Assembly (NCBI RefSeq): GCF_042477335.2
Contig: NC_091256.1
Coordinates: forward strand, 42,673,001-42,737,000
Direction of reading: 5' to 3'
From: Ovis canadensis
Lineage: Eukaryota > Chordata > Mammalia > Artiodactyla > Bovidae
DNA: 64,000 bases
Shown here: positions 46,341-58,077 of the stretch, piece by piece
Layout: each line of letters starts with the position of its first letter
Position numbering within the stretch: position 1 is the stretch's first letter
Notes under the pieces: generated by a model
The model's database searches: none
Told to the model about the DNA's origin: nothing
What the model saw: the letters and a program-made list of their open reading frames with translations, nothing else
Translations under genes and position numbers: made by a program

Positions 46341-46631
46341 GCTGCTACTGCTGCTGCTGCTGCTACTGTTAAGTCACTTCAGTCGTGTCTGACTCTGTGT
46401 GACCCCATAGATGGCAGCCCACCAGGCTCCCCAGTCCCTGGGATTCTCCAGGCAAGAACACTGGAGTGGGTTGCTATTTCCTTCTCCAATGCATGAAAGT
46501 GAAAAGTGAAAGTGAAGTCGCTCAGTCATGTCTGACCCTTAGTGACCCCATGGACTGCAGCCTACCAGGCTCCTCTGTCCAAGGGAGTTTCCAGGCAAGA
46601 GTACTGGAGTGGGGTGCCATTGCCTTCTCTG
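46341..46631 (-). mobile_element. BovA2 SINE with 11-bp target duplication
   Basis: Full minus-strand BovA2 with an interrupted CTG/CTA tail. Perfect CAGCTGGCCCT at 46330-46340 and 46632-46642. Confidence 0.96.
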
Positions 46632-46861
46632 CAGCTGGCCCTAGGCAGGCACAATTTTCTCTTTGTACAGTATCTGCTATAAATCAGAGTTTCCTAAATG
46701 GCCCTGAAGGTGGTAAGTAGGATGTCCCCAGTTCTCCAGAGGCAGGCGGAGGGGAGCAGGAAGCCTCACTGCCTCAGCAGTCCGGCCCAATCCACCTGCA
46801 CACATTGCTCTCAGCCTCTCTTCTTTCCTCCCAAGATTTACTGATCCTCCTGGAAGGGCTG

Positions 46862-47043
46862 CTGTTGCTCTGCCGCTCAGTCATGTCCAACTCTTTGCAA
46901 CCTCGTGGACTGTATCCCGCCAGGCTCCTCTGTCCATAGGGTTCTCCAGGCAAGAATACTGGAGCGGGCTGCCCTGCCCTCCTGCAGGGGATCTTCCCAA
47001 CCCAGGGATCGAACTTACATCTCCTGTATTGGCAGGCAGATTC
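46862..47043 (-). mobile_element. Bov-tA SINE, head-truncated
   Basis: Minus-strand body plus part of the head, ending at TGTATTGGCAGGCAGATTC. Confidence 0.9.
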
Positions 47044-47044
47044 A

Positions 47045-47845
47045 TAATTTGTTCTAATTCCCTTCTCATCTATTTCTCATGGCAAATGGTGGATTTTTTT
47101 TTTTACTTTTAGGATCCTTAATTTGCCTATATAATGTAAATATGGAGCAGTGCAGCCTGCCTCATTCTTTCAAAATTATTCAAATTTTGCTCATTCCTGC
47201 GTGCTGTAACTGTGGCTTCTGCTTGAGTAGCCACTCCCTGCCTAGTAGTCATTATTTCTCATTTGAGGCATATTTAAAACTATGCAGATGTGCTTTAGTC
47301 TTGCTGTTATGATTTGCCAATAAAAGGAAGCCAGACTGAGTGACAACAAGCTCTCTGCAAATTGCTTCACACTGGATATCTTTGGGAGCTTCTCAAAACT
47401 GATTTTTAAAAAAAGAATGAAGAAAAACTGCAATTTTCTTTACAGTGCTTAGAGGCTTTTCCATGGATATTTCTGAATGTCAGATAAGATCATTGCTGCC
47501 TTTGTAAGTATTAGCCACAAGAAAAGAGATAAAAACAAATACTTTATACCGCCCTACACACAATGAAGAGCTAAAGAGCCAGGATATTATACAGTTCATC
47601 CATGTATTGATATTTAGTTCATAAAATATTTCTACAAGACCAGCATTCATGCTATTTTGACAACATGAATCTTTGTGTCTATAGATTAAGACAAAGAAAG
47701 ATTTTAGCCAGATATTTAAGGTGGCTGAAAGCTTTAGAAAAATATAAATTAAGATTTTGTATTTACGGTACAAAATAGAAACAAGAAACCCAGGCACTCT
47801 CTTCTGCCCTTGGTGGATATCTTTGTTTGAGGCTTGCACCTGTTT
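47045..47845. other. no gene recognised
   Basis: AT-rich intergenic DNA with no recognised family. Confidence 0.5.
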
Positions 47846-47847
47846 GG

Positions 47848-48070
47848 GGCTTCCCAGGTGGCGCTAGTGGTAAAGAATCCACCTGCCAATGCAGGTAGAC
47901 TTAAGAGACGTGGATTCGATCTCTGGGTCAGGAAGACCCCCTGGAGGAGGGCATGGCTACCCACTCCAGTATTCTTGCCTAGAGAATGCCAAGGACAGAG
48001 GAGCCTGGAGGACTATAACCCATAGGGTCACACAGAGTCAGACCCATCTGAAGCAAAGTAGCATGCAGGC
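47848..48070 (+). mobile_element. Bov-tA SINE
   Basis: Sense copy: GGCTTCCCAGGTGGCGCTAG head, body and a TAGCATGCAGGCA tail. Confidence 0.93.
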
Positions 48071-48084
48071 AAGCTGGCTGGCCC

Positions 48085-48445
48085 CAGTTCTGTGCCTTAG
48101 CATGAGCCATCCCCACCTGAAACAACATCCCTTTCCCACAACTTGGCTGGGAACCCCCTACTTGTCCTTTAAGACCCAGCTCAGATGGCACCTCCTGATT
48201 TCTAGACTCCCCAAGCCGGGGTTGCTGCTGTCTTCTGTGCTCCACCAGCACTTTGACCATCGCCTGACCATGGCATTGGCCATGAGTGTTGTGATGCACC
48301 TGTTTGCATGTCTGTCCCCTTCACTGCACAGCAAGCCCTGTGGGGGCAGGCTCTGCAGATTAATCTTTAAGGCCCACTACATAATTTGGTACGCCTCACT
48401 CAAGGAAGGCGCTTACTGATGAACAAAAAAATGAATGAATGAGTG
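48085..48445 (+). repeat. L2 LINE 3' end
   Basis: Sense L2: AAGACCCAGCTCAGATGGCA, TTTAAGGCCCACTAC and the AATGAATGAATGAG end. Confidence 0.75.
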
Positions 48446-48917
48446 ACTGAAAGATTGACTTAGATACACACATCCAAGGTGGCAAACAGCTGGCTGAGAA
48501 TGATACATCAGTTGTCACCAGGTCCTGCCCACCACACTGCTCCACTTAAGAGCACACCCCTCATATCATTTGTGAGAACTGCCTTCCCAGCTGTAACAGC
48601 CACTCCTGAGGATCCAGGAAGTAACTCTCCTTCTAAAGAGTGGGGAACAATTTCTTTAAATACTAATTGAAATTAGTTGATTGATAGCATTTCCCTTTAA
48701 TGGATTTCTAAGAAACAAAAGTTCTGCCATAGATTTCCTTCCAATCAGGCATGCTCTTCAAGCATCACTGAATTCCCTCTTGATTAAGAATGGCAAAAAT
48801 GGGCCTCTGGCCAACCACTGGGCTTTGCATGGTGACTTCCACAGGAAAGGTATACAGGAAAGGACCTAGAGACAGCCTCAGAAGACACTTTTTAAAATTC
48901 GTGAAGCGTTCCATATT

Positions 48918-50276
48918 TTTTCTTTTTAACAAGTGGTGCTGGGAAAACTGGTTAACCACTTGTAAAAGAATGAAACTAGATCACTTTCTAACACCTCACA
49001 CAAAAATAAACTCAAAATGGATTAAAGATCTAAATGTAAGACCAGAAACTATAAAACTCCTAGAGGAGAACATAGGCAAAACACTCTCTGACATAAATCA
49101 CAGCAGGATCCTCTATGATCCACCTCCCAGAATTCTGGAAATAAAAGCAAAAATAAACAAATGGGATCTAATTAAAATTAAAAGCTTATGCACAACAAAG
49201 GAAAATATAAGCAAGGTGAAAAGACAGCCTTCTGAATGGGAGAAAATAATAGCGAAGGAAGCAACTGACAAACAACTAATCTCAAAAATATACAAGCAAC
49301 TTATGCAGCTCAATTCCAGAAAAATAAATGACCCAATCAAAAAATGGGCCAAAGAACTAAATAGACATTTCTCCAAAGAAGACATACGGATGGCTAACAA
49401 ACACATGAAAAGATGCTCAACATCACTCATTATTAGAGAAATGCAAATCAAAACCACAATGAGGTACCACTTCACACCAGTCAGAATGTCTGTGATCCAA
49501 AAATCTGCAAGCAATAAATGCTGGAGAGGGTGTGGAGAAAAGGGAACCCTCCTACACTGTTGGTGGGAATGCAAACTAGTACAGCCACTATGGAGAACAG
49601 TGTGGAGATTCCTTAAGAAACTGGAAATAGAACTGCCTTATGACCCAGCAATCCTACTGCTGGGCATACACACCGAGGAAACCAGAATTGAAAGAGACAC
49701 ATGTACCCCAATGTTCATCGCAGCACTGTTTATAATAGCCAGGACATGGAAACAACCTAGATGTCCATCAGCAGATGAATGGATAAGAAAGCTTTGGTAC
49801 ATATACACAATGGAGTATTACTCAGCCGTTAAAAAGAATTCATTTGAATCAGTTCTGATGAGATGGATGAAACTGGAGCCGATTATACAGAGTGAAGTAA
49901 GCCAGAAAGAAAAACACCAATACAGTATACTAACACATGTATATGGAATTTAGAAAGATGGCAATGACGACCCTGTATGCAAGACAGCAAAAGAGACACA
50001 GATGTGTATAACGGACTTTTGGACTCAGAGGGAGAGGGAGAGGGTGGGATGATTTGTGAGAATGGCATTCTAACATGTATACTATCATGTAAGAATCGAA
50101 TCGCCAGTCTATGTCTGACACAGGATACAGCATGCTTGGGGCTGGTGCATGGGGATGACCCAGGGAGATGTTATGGGGAGGGAGGTGGGAGGGGGGTTCA
50201 TGTTTGGGAACGCATGTAAGAATTAAAGATTTTAAAATTATAAAAAAATTAAAAAAAAAATTAAAAAGAAAAAAGA
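48918..50276 (+). mobile_element. young ruminant L1, 3' 1.36 kb with open ORF2 end
   Basis: 5'-truncated L1 in sense orientation. The ORF2 C-terminal region is open from the 5' break to the stop at 49951-49953. It includes the Cys-rich tail ([18 protein letters not shown]), [20 protein letters not shown] and the terminal segment. A 3' UTR with GGGAGAGGGAGAGGGTGGGA and an A-rich tail follow. Low divergence marks a recent insertion. It is a fragment, not a mobile copy. Confidence 0.92.
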
Positions 50277-50494
50277 ACTCCGGCATGCAGACCAGTAGGG
50301 CACTTGGCAGGTGAGACCAGGGACTGTATTATGCAAAACCTTATGTCATCTTTTCAGATGTTCCTCTAATAAATTGCTCCTGTTTCATTTTCACTTCAAT
50401 TTTAAAAAGTACAAAATCAACTCTCTTTTCTTTCCAAACTAGACATCCTGAATGATAAAATGGTGTACCAATGGTTGGCCTAACAATGATGATG

Positions 50495-50695
50495 ACTATA
50501 AGCTCGGACCCTGAAATCAGATAGATTTGGGTTGGAATCCCCATTTCATCACTTCTTAGTACCATGCCCTTCATCTCTGTGTGTCAGCCTTTCCCACTGT
50601 AAGAGGCAGAGAACACTAGCCAAGTGTAGGGTCTTGTGAGTAAAGTGCCTAGCATGGTGTCTAGCATGTGGTTAATGCTCAGACTGTTGGATCTT
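50495..50695 (+). repeat. MIR SINE
   Basis: Sense MIR: TTTGGGTTGGAATCCCCATT, then AGTGCCTAGCATGGTGTCTA. Confidence 0.75.
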
Positions 50696-50715
50696 AATAC
50701 CGTTATTGTTGCTCC

Positions 50716-50998
50716 TGTTGTTCAGTCGCTCAGTTGTGTTCGACTCTTTGTGACCCCATGGACTGCAGCATGCCAGGCTTCCCTGTCCTTCACTATCTCC
50801 TAGAGCTTGCTCAAACTCATGTCCATTGAGTCAATGATGCCATCCAGCCATCTCATTCTCTGGCCCCCTTCTCCTCCTGCCCTCAATCTTTCACAGCATC
50901 AGGGTCTTTTCCAATGAGTTGGCTCTTTGCATTAGGCGGCCAAAGTACTGGAGCTTCAGCTTCAATATCAGTCCTTCCAGTGAATATTCAGGGTTGAT
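50716..50998 (-). mobile_element. BovB LINE 3' end
   Basis: Reversed BovB terminus, 5'-truncated in the segment near AATATTCAGGGTTGATT. Confidence 0.9.
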
Positions 50999-51187
50999 TA
51001 ATATGCTAATATTCCAGAACATTAATCGGAATGTATTAATGTTCATATTGCATGTTCATAAATGGCATGTTAATTTTAGACTGGAAACCACTATGTTTTC
51101 AGTGGCCATCTCTAAGTGGAATGTCCTCTTTCTATTGCATTTTTCCTCAAGGAGCTGCATTACTGCTCCAGAATTCTAGGTACATTC

Positions 51188-51301
51188 ATTTTTTGGCCAT
51201 GCCACATGGCCTGTGGGCTCTTAGTTCCTCAACCAGGGATTGAACCAGTGTTCCCTGCACTGGAAGTGCAGAATCTTAACCACTGGACCACAAAAGAGGT
51301 C
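51188..51301 (-). mobile_element. CHR-type SINE with 13-bp target duplication
   Basis: Short minus-strand copy. Perfect TCTAGGTACATTC at 51175-51187 and 51302-51314. Confidence 0.95.
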
Positions 51302-51314
51302 TCTAGGTACATTC

Positions 51315-52980
51315 TTAATAGCTTTCTCAGAATCTTTATGGAGAAGTACCTGGAAACCTCATAAAACTAGCATTTCAACTGTGTCTCATTTGGCTGACTT
51401 ATAAGACACTGTGAGGTGCTTTTCAAGGGTGGGGGGAGACTGCATGGGAAAAATAGTCTTAAAAACACAGTATGATGAGCAGACATTATTTAAGGATCAA
51501 GTAAACTGTATCCCATTTTTCAAAATCTAAGCCATTGTTATAAAATTCACATTCAAAAAAGGGTACAGTGAGGACCAAAAGTTATTGTTTCATAAGTAAA
51601 GAACTTCAGTTTCGAATAATAAACTTCTAGAGACAGTTACACAACAATGTGAATGTACTTAGTGCCACTGAACTGTACGCATAAACTGGTTAAAATGGTG
51701 AATTTTGTGTTACATATATTTTACCACAGTAAAAAAAAAAAAAAGAAAAATAAGTTTAACAATCACATGTTTTTACACATCTCTCCAAACGTATGAACAC
51801 ACACATACAAATTTCAGTAAGCTTCTCTCACCCAGCTACGGATATCTCTTTTAAAAACTCCAATAGTCTTAAAGATGACCTTAAAGGAAATAATTAAAGT
51901 AATAAAGATAATCCATTTAAAACAATGATAGTCAAATCCTTCAGGTCAGCAGGTGGGCCACAGGGCTTTCAGGAAGTCCCCTGTCTGTGTTCCCTTAAAT
52001 GAGCTAAGGTACAAGAGGTAGCATGTTCTTTTTTCAGGAAATTTCAAAGTCAGGAGGGAAAAGCTATCTTTTATCAAAGTGGAGAGGAAAGGGACAAAGG
52101 AAGTAGGCACTGGAAATATTTTCAAGAGGTAAGGAAGCCAAAATAGAAGTCATGAAACTAAATGATTCCTGTAACCTTCATTAGTCTTGCTTTTCGCAGC
52201 CCTAGAAAAGTCCAAGTGCACTGCAGAGAAATTGTTCGTAGCTCCATCCTTTGCCACAAATGACTCATGGGAGACCAAGGGTGTGAGAGGCCCAAGCTTT
52301 TCCTTTACAAACACTCCGTCCTGCAGTCAGCAGGTGGACAGAGGCTCGGGCACTTCCGTCCTCTGCAGGTCTCCCTCAGTTCCCGGCACCAACCCACCCA
52401 CGTGCACTTGGTGGTCTCAGCGCAGCGCACACGAGTGCCAGACACCCACCCAGGAAAGGGTGAAGAAAGAGGGGGAGGGCTGTCTCCCCTCTGCCTTTCT
52501 TATGTCTTTGCTGTTCTCTCTCTATCCCCTGTTGCCAGAGAGTCAATTATAAAGTTAATTTTTAGCAGCAAAGTTTGCGTATTTTGGTCTTTGTTTTCCT
52601 AGGATATACTTATTAGTAGGTTCAGTATTTGACTGTGTAGTCAGGGTTTTATAAGTTTGCACATGCAGTTCTTTTCTTTTGTTTTTATTAAAGAGAAAAG
52701 TATCATTTTCTCAACTCTCCATGGGCTAGTCTATTACAGTGGACCTGGGTGGAAGTTTCTTCCAGTGAGAAGCTGTCTCCCTCCCACTTTAGGATGGATG
52801 GAAGGTCCACACTAAAACTTTAAACCCCTTTGGCCATGTGAATTCAAAAAACTTTTAAGACAGCAGAGCTCTGGAGGGTGAGTAGTCCACTGACACCTCC
52901 TCGTCTTGCCTCTCTATGACCACAAACCACCGGCCAGCCTCACTCAAACATGTCCTGTCAACATTCCCAGGACAGGCAAC
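51315..52980. other. no gene recognised
   Basis: Contains an L1-like 3' scrap near 51650-51750 (GTGCCACTGAACTGTACGCA plus an A-run). The rest is unclassified. Confidence 0.5.
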
Positions 52981-53564
52981 AAAGGCAAAGACACACAAGT
53001 ACAACTGTATCAAGCTTTAAAACTTCTGTGCATCAAAATCAGTGGAGGGGAAGACAGCCTACAAAATGGGAGATAATATTCACAACTCGAATATTTGATA
53101 AGAGGCTAATATTCAGACTATACAAAGAACTCCTACAACTCAAAAAAATCAAATAATCCAATTTTAAAATGACCGAAGGACTTGAATAGATATTTCTCCA
53201 AAAGACAATATACAAGTGGTCAAGAAGCATGTAGAAAGATGGTCAGCATCACTAATCATTAGGGAAAGGCAAATATAAACACCCATTAGATGGCTACTAT
53301 CAAAAAACCACAAAACAAATGTTGACAAGGATGTAAAAAAATCGGAAGCCCTGTGCATTATTGGTGGGATGTAAGATGGTGCAATCACCATGGAAAACAG
53401 TATGGCGGTTCCTCAAAACATCACAGACAGAAGTACCACATGACCCAGCAGTCCATTTCTGGGTTATGTCTGAAAGGACCGAAAACAGGCTCTGGAAGAA
53501 ATATTTGCATTTTCACCTTGTTAGCAGAATAATTCTCAATAGACTAAAGCTGGAAGCAACCAAG

Positions 53565-53769
53565 TTGTTGCTGTTTTGTTGCTAAACTGTGACTCTTTGT
53601 GACCCCAGGGACTGTAACCCGGCAGGCTCCTCTCTCATGGGATTCTCCAGGCAAGAATACTAGAGAGGGTTGCCATTTGTCCCTCCAAGGGATCTTCCTG
53701 ACCCAGGGATCGAATCTCTGTCTCCTGCTTGGCAGGCAGCTTCTTTATCACTGAGACACCAGGGAAGCC
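53565..53769 (-). mobile_element. Bov-tA SINE inside L1
   Basis: Complete minus-strand copy. Target duplication CAACCAAG at 53557-53564 and 53770-53777. Confidence 0.93.
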
Positions 53770-54040
53770 CAACCAAGATGAACAGATTAAAAAAATAAAG
53801 TATGATATGTACGTGCAATGGAGTATTATTCAGCCTGGAAAAGGAAGAAAATTCTGACATATGCTGTGACACAGATAAACCTCAAGGATACCATGCTAAG
53901 TGAAATAATCCAGTCACAGAAAGACAAATAACGTACGCTTTCACTTACATTAGTTATTTAGAGTAGACAAATTTACAGAAACAAAAGAAGACTGGTGGTT
54001 ACCAGGGGCTAGGGCACGGAGAAAGGCGAGCTGTTATATA

Positions 54041-54092
54041 AAGGACTGCAAAGAGTTGGACATGATGGAGCAACTAACACTTTCACTTTTCA
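54041..54092 (+). mobile_element. Bov-tA 3' tip
   Basis: About 50 bp: GACTGCAAAGAGTTGGACAT, then GCAACTAACACTTTCAC, inside old L1 3' UTR. Confidence 0.8.
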
Positions 54093-54514
54093 TACCATTT
54101 CAGACGTACAAGATGAAAACAGTTTGGAGATGTGTTTTATAACATTGTAAATATACTTAACTGTACACTTAAAATGGCTAAAATGGTAAATTTTATGTTA
54201 TGTGATTTTTTACCACGATTTTTAAAAACACATTCTGAATCACAGAGGTTAAGAGCTTTAAGGAATTTTTTATTTAATGTTTTGGTCTTCTATACATAAA
54301 CTAAGAAGAAAACAGACTGTCCCTTGATGTGAGCAAGGGTTTTGCCTCTGTCCCCAGGGGAAACCCCATCTAGATCGAAAACCACCTAATATTTCAGGGG
54401 CTTTTCAGAGGACCCAAACCTTGCACCAGTAGGGTTATTGTGCCTCTTTCTTTCCTGCCCAGCAAAATGTGTCCAGAAGAGTCAAAACAGGCCTCTATTT
54501 TTCTTTAAAGAAGT

Positions 54515-54580
54515 TTTCTTTCTTTTTTTTTTTACTTTACAATACTGTATTGGTTTTGCCATACATCTTCCTCAGTGTTT
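54515..54580 (-). mobile_element. L1 3' tip
   Basis: Reversed terminal L1 bases (TTTACAATACTGTATTGGTT) preceded by a T-run, which is the reversed tail. Confidence 0.7.
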
Positions 54581-54894
54581 GTGTGCATGATATTAAAATG
54601 AAAGTCCAATTTTAATATTAATTCAGCTTAATTGTAATTTTAAAAGTTAATGAAGGCCTTTAGTCCAAGTTATGCAATGGGCCAGGCATTCAAGATGAAA
54701 CACAAGGGATTCACAGACTAAAAGGCAAGTCAGATGAATGAACAAGTAACTATGCTACAAAATAACACCTGCTATAAAAAGGCATATACCTAAAAAGGTA
54801 CAGCACACCATGGGAAGCTGAGAAGAGAACATCTAGTGGGTGAGAAGGAATAAGGACAGGTCACTGCTGTGAGCAGAGTCCGCAAGCATGAGGC

Positions 54895-55145
54895 AGCTCA
54901 TCGTAGTGGTTAGCCCACGACACAGACTTTGGAACAGAGGAACCTGAATGTCAGAACACAGCCCTGCCACTGCTCGCTGTGTGCCAATAAGCTTATTAGT
55001 TAACCTCTCTGAGCCCCAATTTCCTTACCTACAGAAAGGAGATAGTAATTTTTAGAAAATATGTAAAGTTATTATAAGGGTTACATTAAATTAACATAAA
55101 TAAATGACCCATGCTCAATCCATGCTCAGTGTTATCAGTTAGCCT
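54895..55145 (+). repeat. MIR SINE
   Basis: Sense MIR: CAGCCCTGCCACTGCTCGCT, TTAACCTCTCTGAGCCCCAA, TTTCCTTACCTACAG. Confidence 0.82.
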
Positions 55146-55360
55146 AAAAGAGAAGGCTCACGTGGAGGCAAGAACAATACGTGTAAGGCACGGAGGCACA
55201 AGAGGTCTTGTGTTCCCGCCAGTGTGCATGGAAGGTCTTGCAGGAGGGAGCAGGACAGGAGGCTGGAAAGGCTGTCTGTGGGCAGCGGGGACCTGTGGAG
55301 GGTTTAATCAGGAGGGTGATGAGGAGACATTACCTGTGCCCCTCACACTGCCCCACCTTG

Positions 55361-55770
55361 TTGTTCAGTTGCTTAGTCATGTCTGACTCTTTGCAACCCC
55401 ATGGACTGCAGCACACTAGGCTTCCCTGTCCTTCACGATTTCTCAGAACTTGCTCAGACTCATGTTCATTGAGTCAGTGATGCCATCTAACCATCTCGTC
55501 CTCTGTCGTCCCCTTCTCCTCCTGCCTTCGATCTTTCCCAACATCAGGTGGCCAAAGCATTGGAGCTTCAGCTTCAGCATTAGTCCCTCCAATGAACAGT
55601 CAGGGTTGATTTCCTTTAGGATTGACTGATTTGACCTCCTTGCTGTCCAAGGGACTCTCAAGAGTCTTTTCTCATACCGCAGTTCGAAAGCATCAGTTCT
55701 TTGGCACTCAGCTTTTTTTATGGTCCAGCTCTCACATCCATACATGACTATTGGAAAAGCCTTACCATTT
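55361..55770 (-). mobile_element. BovB LINE 3' end
   Basis: Reversed terminus, 0.41 kb. A short gap removes part of the tail compared with the other copies. Confidence 0.9.
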
Positions 55771-56318
55771 CAATAACTGGTCTGACTTCCATGTCTGAGG
55801 GCTTCACAGGCTCCCTTCCCCCAAGTACTGCAGGAGGGTCATCCACTGCTACAGAACTGGCTCCTCTCCCTGATCCCAACCAAGCCTGATGAGAGCTGGG
55901 ACAGAAATGGCCCTGCTCTCTCACCCTCAGGTAGGATAAATCTGAAGCACGCATTCCACGGTGACTCCACCGGTCCCCCAGCAGGACTCAGTTCCAGTTA
56001 CTCACATTGGTACCCAGCTTGATAACACATCCCTCACTGGCTGGCTTCCCTTCCCCATCCCACCTCCCTACTCCCATGGTACCATTTCCTGAGATTACCT
56101 CCCCAATGAACCAAGAACCAGAATCCTTATCTCAGGGCCATTTTTTAACAAAAGCTACACTAAGACGTGTGCCATGACCTTATCTGTTTAAAAAGATGCT
56201 TCTTGAAGCAAGTGAAGAATGGATTGGACTGAGTGGAGCTAGAGGCAGAGAGTCAGGAGATCCCTGCAGTAAGCTAGGCAGGAGGTTGTGAGTATTATAG
56301 CAGAGTGGAAGCGACACT
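55771..56318. other. no gene recognised
   Basis: Intergenic DNA with no recognised family. Confidence 0.5.
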
Positions 56319-56330
56319 CCGGAGACAGTG

Positions 56331-56334
56331 CTGC

Positions 56335-56369
<35 letters not shown>

Positions 56370-56629
56370 AGTCGCGTCAGACGTGTCCGACTCTGTGCGA
56401 CCCCATAGATGGAAACCCACCAGGCTCCTCTGTCCCTGGGGTTCTCCAGGTAAGAACACTGGAGTGGGTTGCCATTTCCTTCTCCAATGCATGAAAGTGA
56501 AAAGTGAAAGTGAAGTCGCTCAGTCGTGTCCGACTCTTAGCGACCCCATGGACTGCAGCCTACCAGGCTCCTCCGTCCATGGGATTTCCCAGGCAAGAGT
56601 AGTGGAGTGGGGTGCCATTGCCTTCTCCG
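56331..56629 (-). mobile_element. BovA2 SINE with CTG tail and 12-bp target duplication
   Basis: Full minus-strand BovA2. The CTG run at about 56331-56368 has one CTA interruption. Perfect CCGGAGACAGTG at 56319-56330 and 56630-56641. Confidence 0.96.
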
Positions 56630-56641
56630 CCGGAGACAGTG

Positions 56642-57290
56642 AGGCAGGTCCTCAATGACTGATGCATGTCACTAGGTTGGGCCAACAAGAGTTGAGGAAG
56701 AGCCTCCTCTTGCAGGTTTCGCTGCATACGAGGGACCTGCAGGACATTCACTGGTGAAAGCCTCAGTGACAGGTTGGATCTCGAGGTTTACAACTGCAAG
56801 TTTTCAGCTTGGAAGTGGTAGATGAGATCACTGGGATGAATGAGGCCACGTGGAGAGAGGATTAAGGAAGAAAAGGTAAGACTAGCATCCTGGGGATGCT
56901 AATATTTAAGGATAGGCACCAGTCAAAGGTAAGAGACAGTCAGTCATCAACAAAAAAGGAGAGAATCGGTGAAAAGCACGTCTTTGAATCCAACAAGCAT
57001 GAAACACTGCAGTGAATTCAAATTGGTTAAGGCCTGGAACAAGGTTACCAGCCTTGGCAGCTGCTGTGTTGGTGGCAGCAGCTTGAGCAAAGTGATGAAG
57101 GCGAAAGGCAAACTGCGGGAGCCTTCGAGACAGAGGGAGGTGTGGATGTGAGCTCAGAGAGGATGGAACCCTCTTTCCAGTTGGTGGGCTTGATGGGATG
57201 GAGAGAGAGAGAGAGACCATGGGCCCAGAGGAGTGGGGGTGGGGCACAGGAAGGAGAACACATCTAACAGAAGGGAAAGCGTCATTTGGG
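56642..57290. other. no gene recognised
   Basis: Intergenic DNA with no recognised family. Confidence 0.5.
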
Positions 57291-57292
57291 GT

Positions 57293-57530
57293 TTTTTTCC
57301 CAAACTGTAAACTTTTTATTTTATATTGGGGTATAGTTGATAACAATGTTGTGGTAGTTTCAGGTGAACAGCGAAGGAACTCAGCCATACATATCCATAG
57401 ATCCATTCTCCCCCAACTCCCCTCCCATCCAGGCTGCCACACAACATTGAGCAGAGTTCCATGTGCTATACAGTAGGTCCTTGTTGGTTATCCATCTTAC
57501 ATATAGCTGTGTGTACATGAGGGAAAGTGT
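57293..57530 (-). mobile_element. L1 3' UTR, reversed
   Basis: Antisense artiodactyl L1 3' UTR: TATATTGGGGTATAGTTGAT, GTTTCAGGTGAACAGCGAAG, CTATACAGTAGGTCCTTGTT. Confidence 0.85.
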
Positions 57531-57866
57531 CTTTTAAAAGATGGGGTAGACCTGAATAAGATTATGGTCTGAGAGAAATAAACGCACGGAGAAAGGTAAA
57601 GACAGAAGGATAAAGACAATATTTGACAGCGAAAGGTCAGCAGTGAGGCAGCTGGGGGTGGGGACAACGGCACAGGAGGCTGGCTTTGAAGAGGGTGGGG
57701 ATGTCTGAGAGCAGAGATTAGGAGGTTGGGATGAGTGAAAACAGGTAAATTTAGATATGAAGAGGACTGCACACTGAACAATTGCATGTACAGGAAATTT
57801 GGGCTGGCACGGGGTGGTAATGCAGAGTGTCTTGAATTAAAGGGCTACTCTGGGAGCCTGAAGGCT

Positions 57867-58077
57867 TCCCTGGTGGCTCAGATGGTAAAGAATCTGCCTG
57901 CAATGGGGAGAGACAGGTTCGAACTCTGAGTCAGGAAGATCAGAGAAGAGAATGGTTACCCATTCCAGTATTCTTTCCTGGAGAATCCCATGGACAGCGG
58001 ACCGTGGAGGGCTACAGTCCATAGGGTCACAAAGAGTCAGACAGGACTGAGCAACTAACACTTTCACTTTTCACTTT
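57867..58077 (+). mobile_element. Bov-tA SINE
   Basis: Complete sense copy ending ACTTTCACTTTTCACTTT. Confidence 0.93.

Larger units (their letters stand above)
53000..54235 (+). mobile_element. old L1 3' region split by Bov-tA
   Basis: Sense L1 ORF2 end and 3' UTR (TAATATTCAGACTATACAAA, GGAGTATTATTCAGCCTGGA, CTAAGTGAAATAATCCAGTC), interrupted at 53565-53769. Degenerate frame. Confidence 0.85.

Noticed and set aside
48790..49953. 387-codon ORF as a host gene
   Set aside because: All recognisable content is the L1 ORF2 C-terminus; the first 40 codons are flanking DNA.
2798..56629. Repeated similar units spread through the window as a possible array such as CRISPR or satellite
   Set aside because: Spacing is irregular, orientation mixed and several copies have their own target duplications; they are dispersed SINEs.
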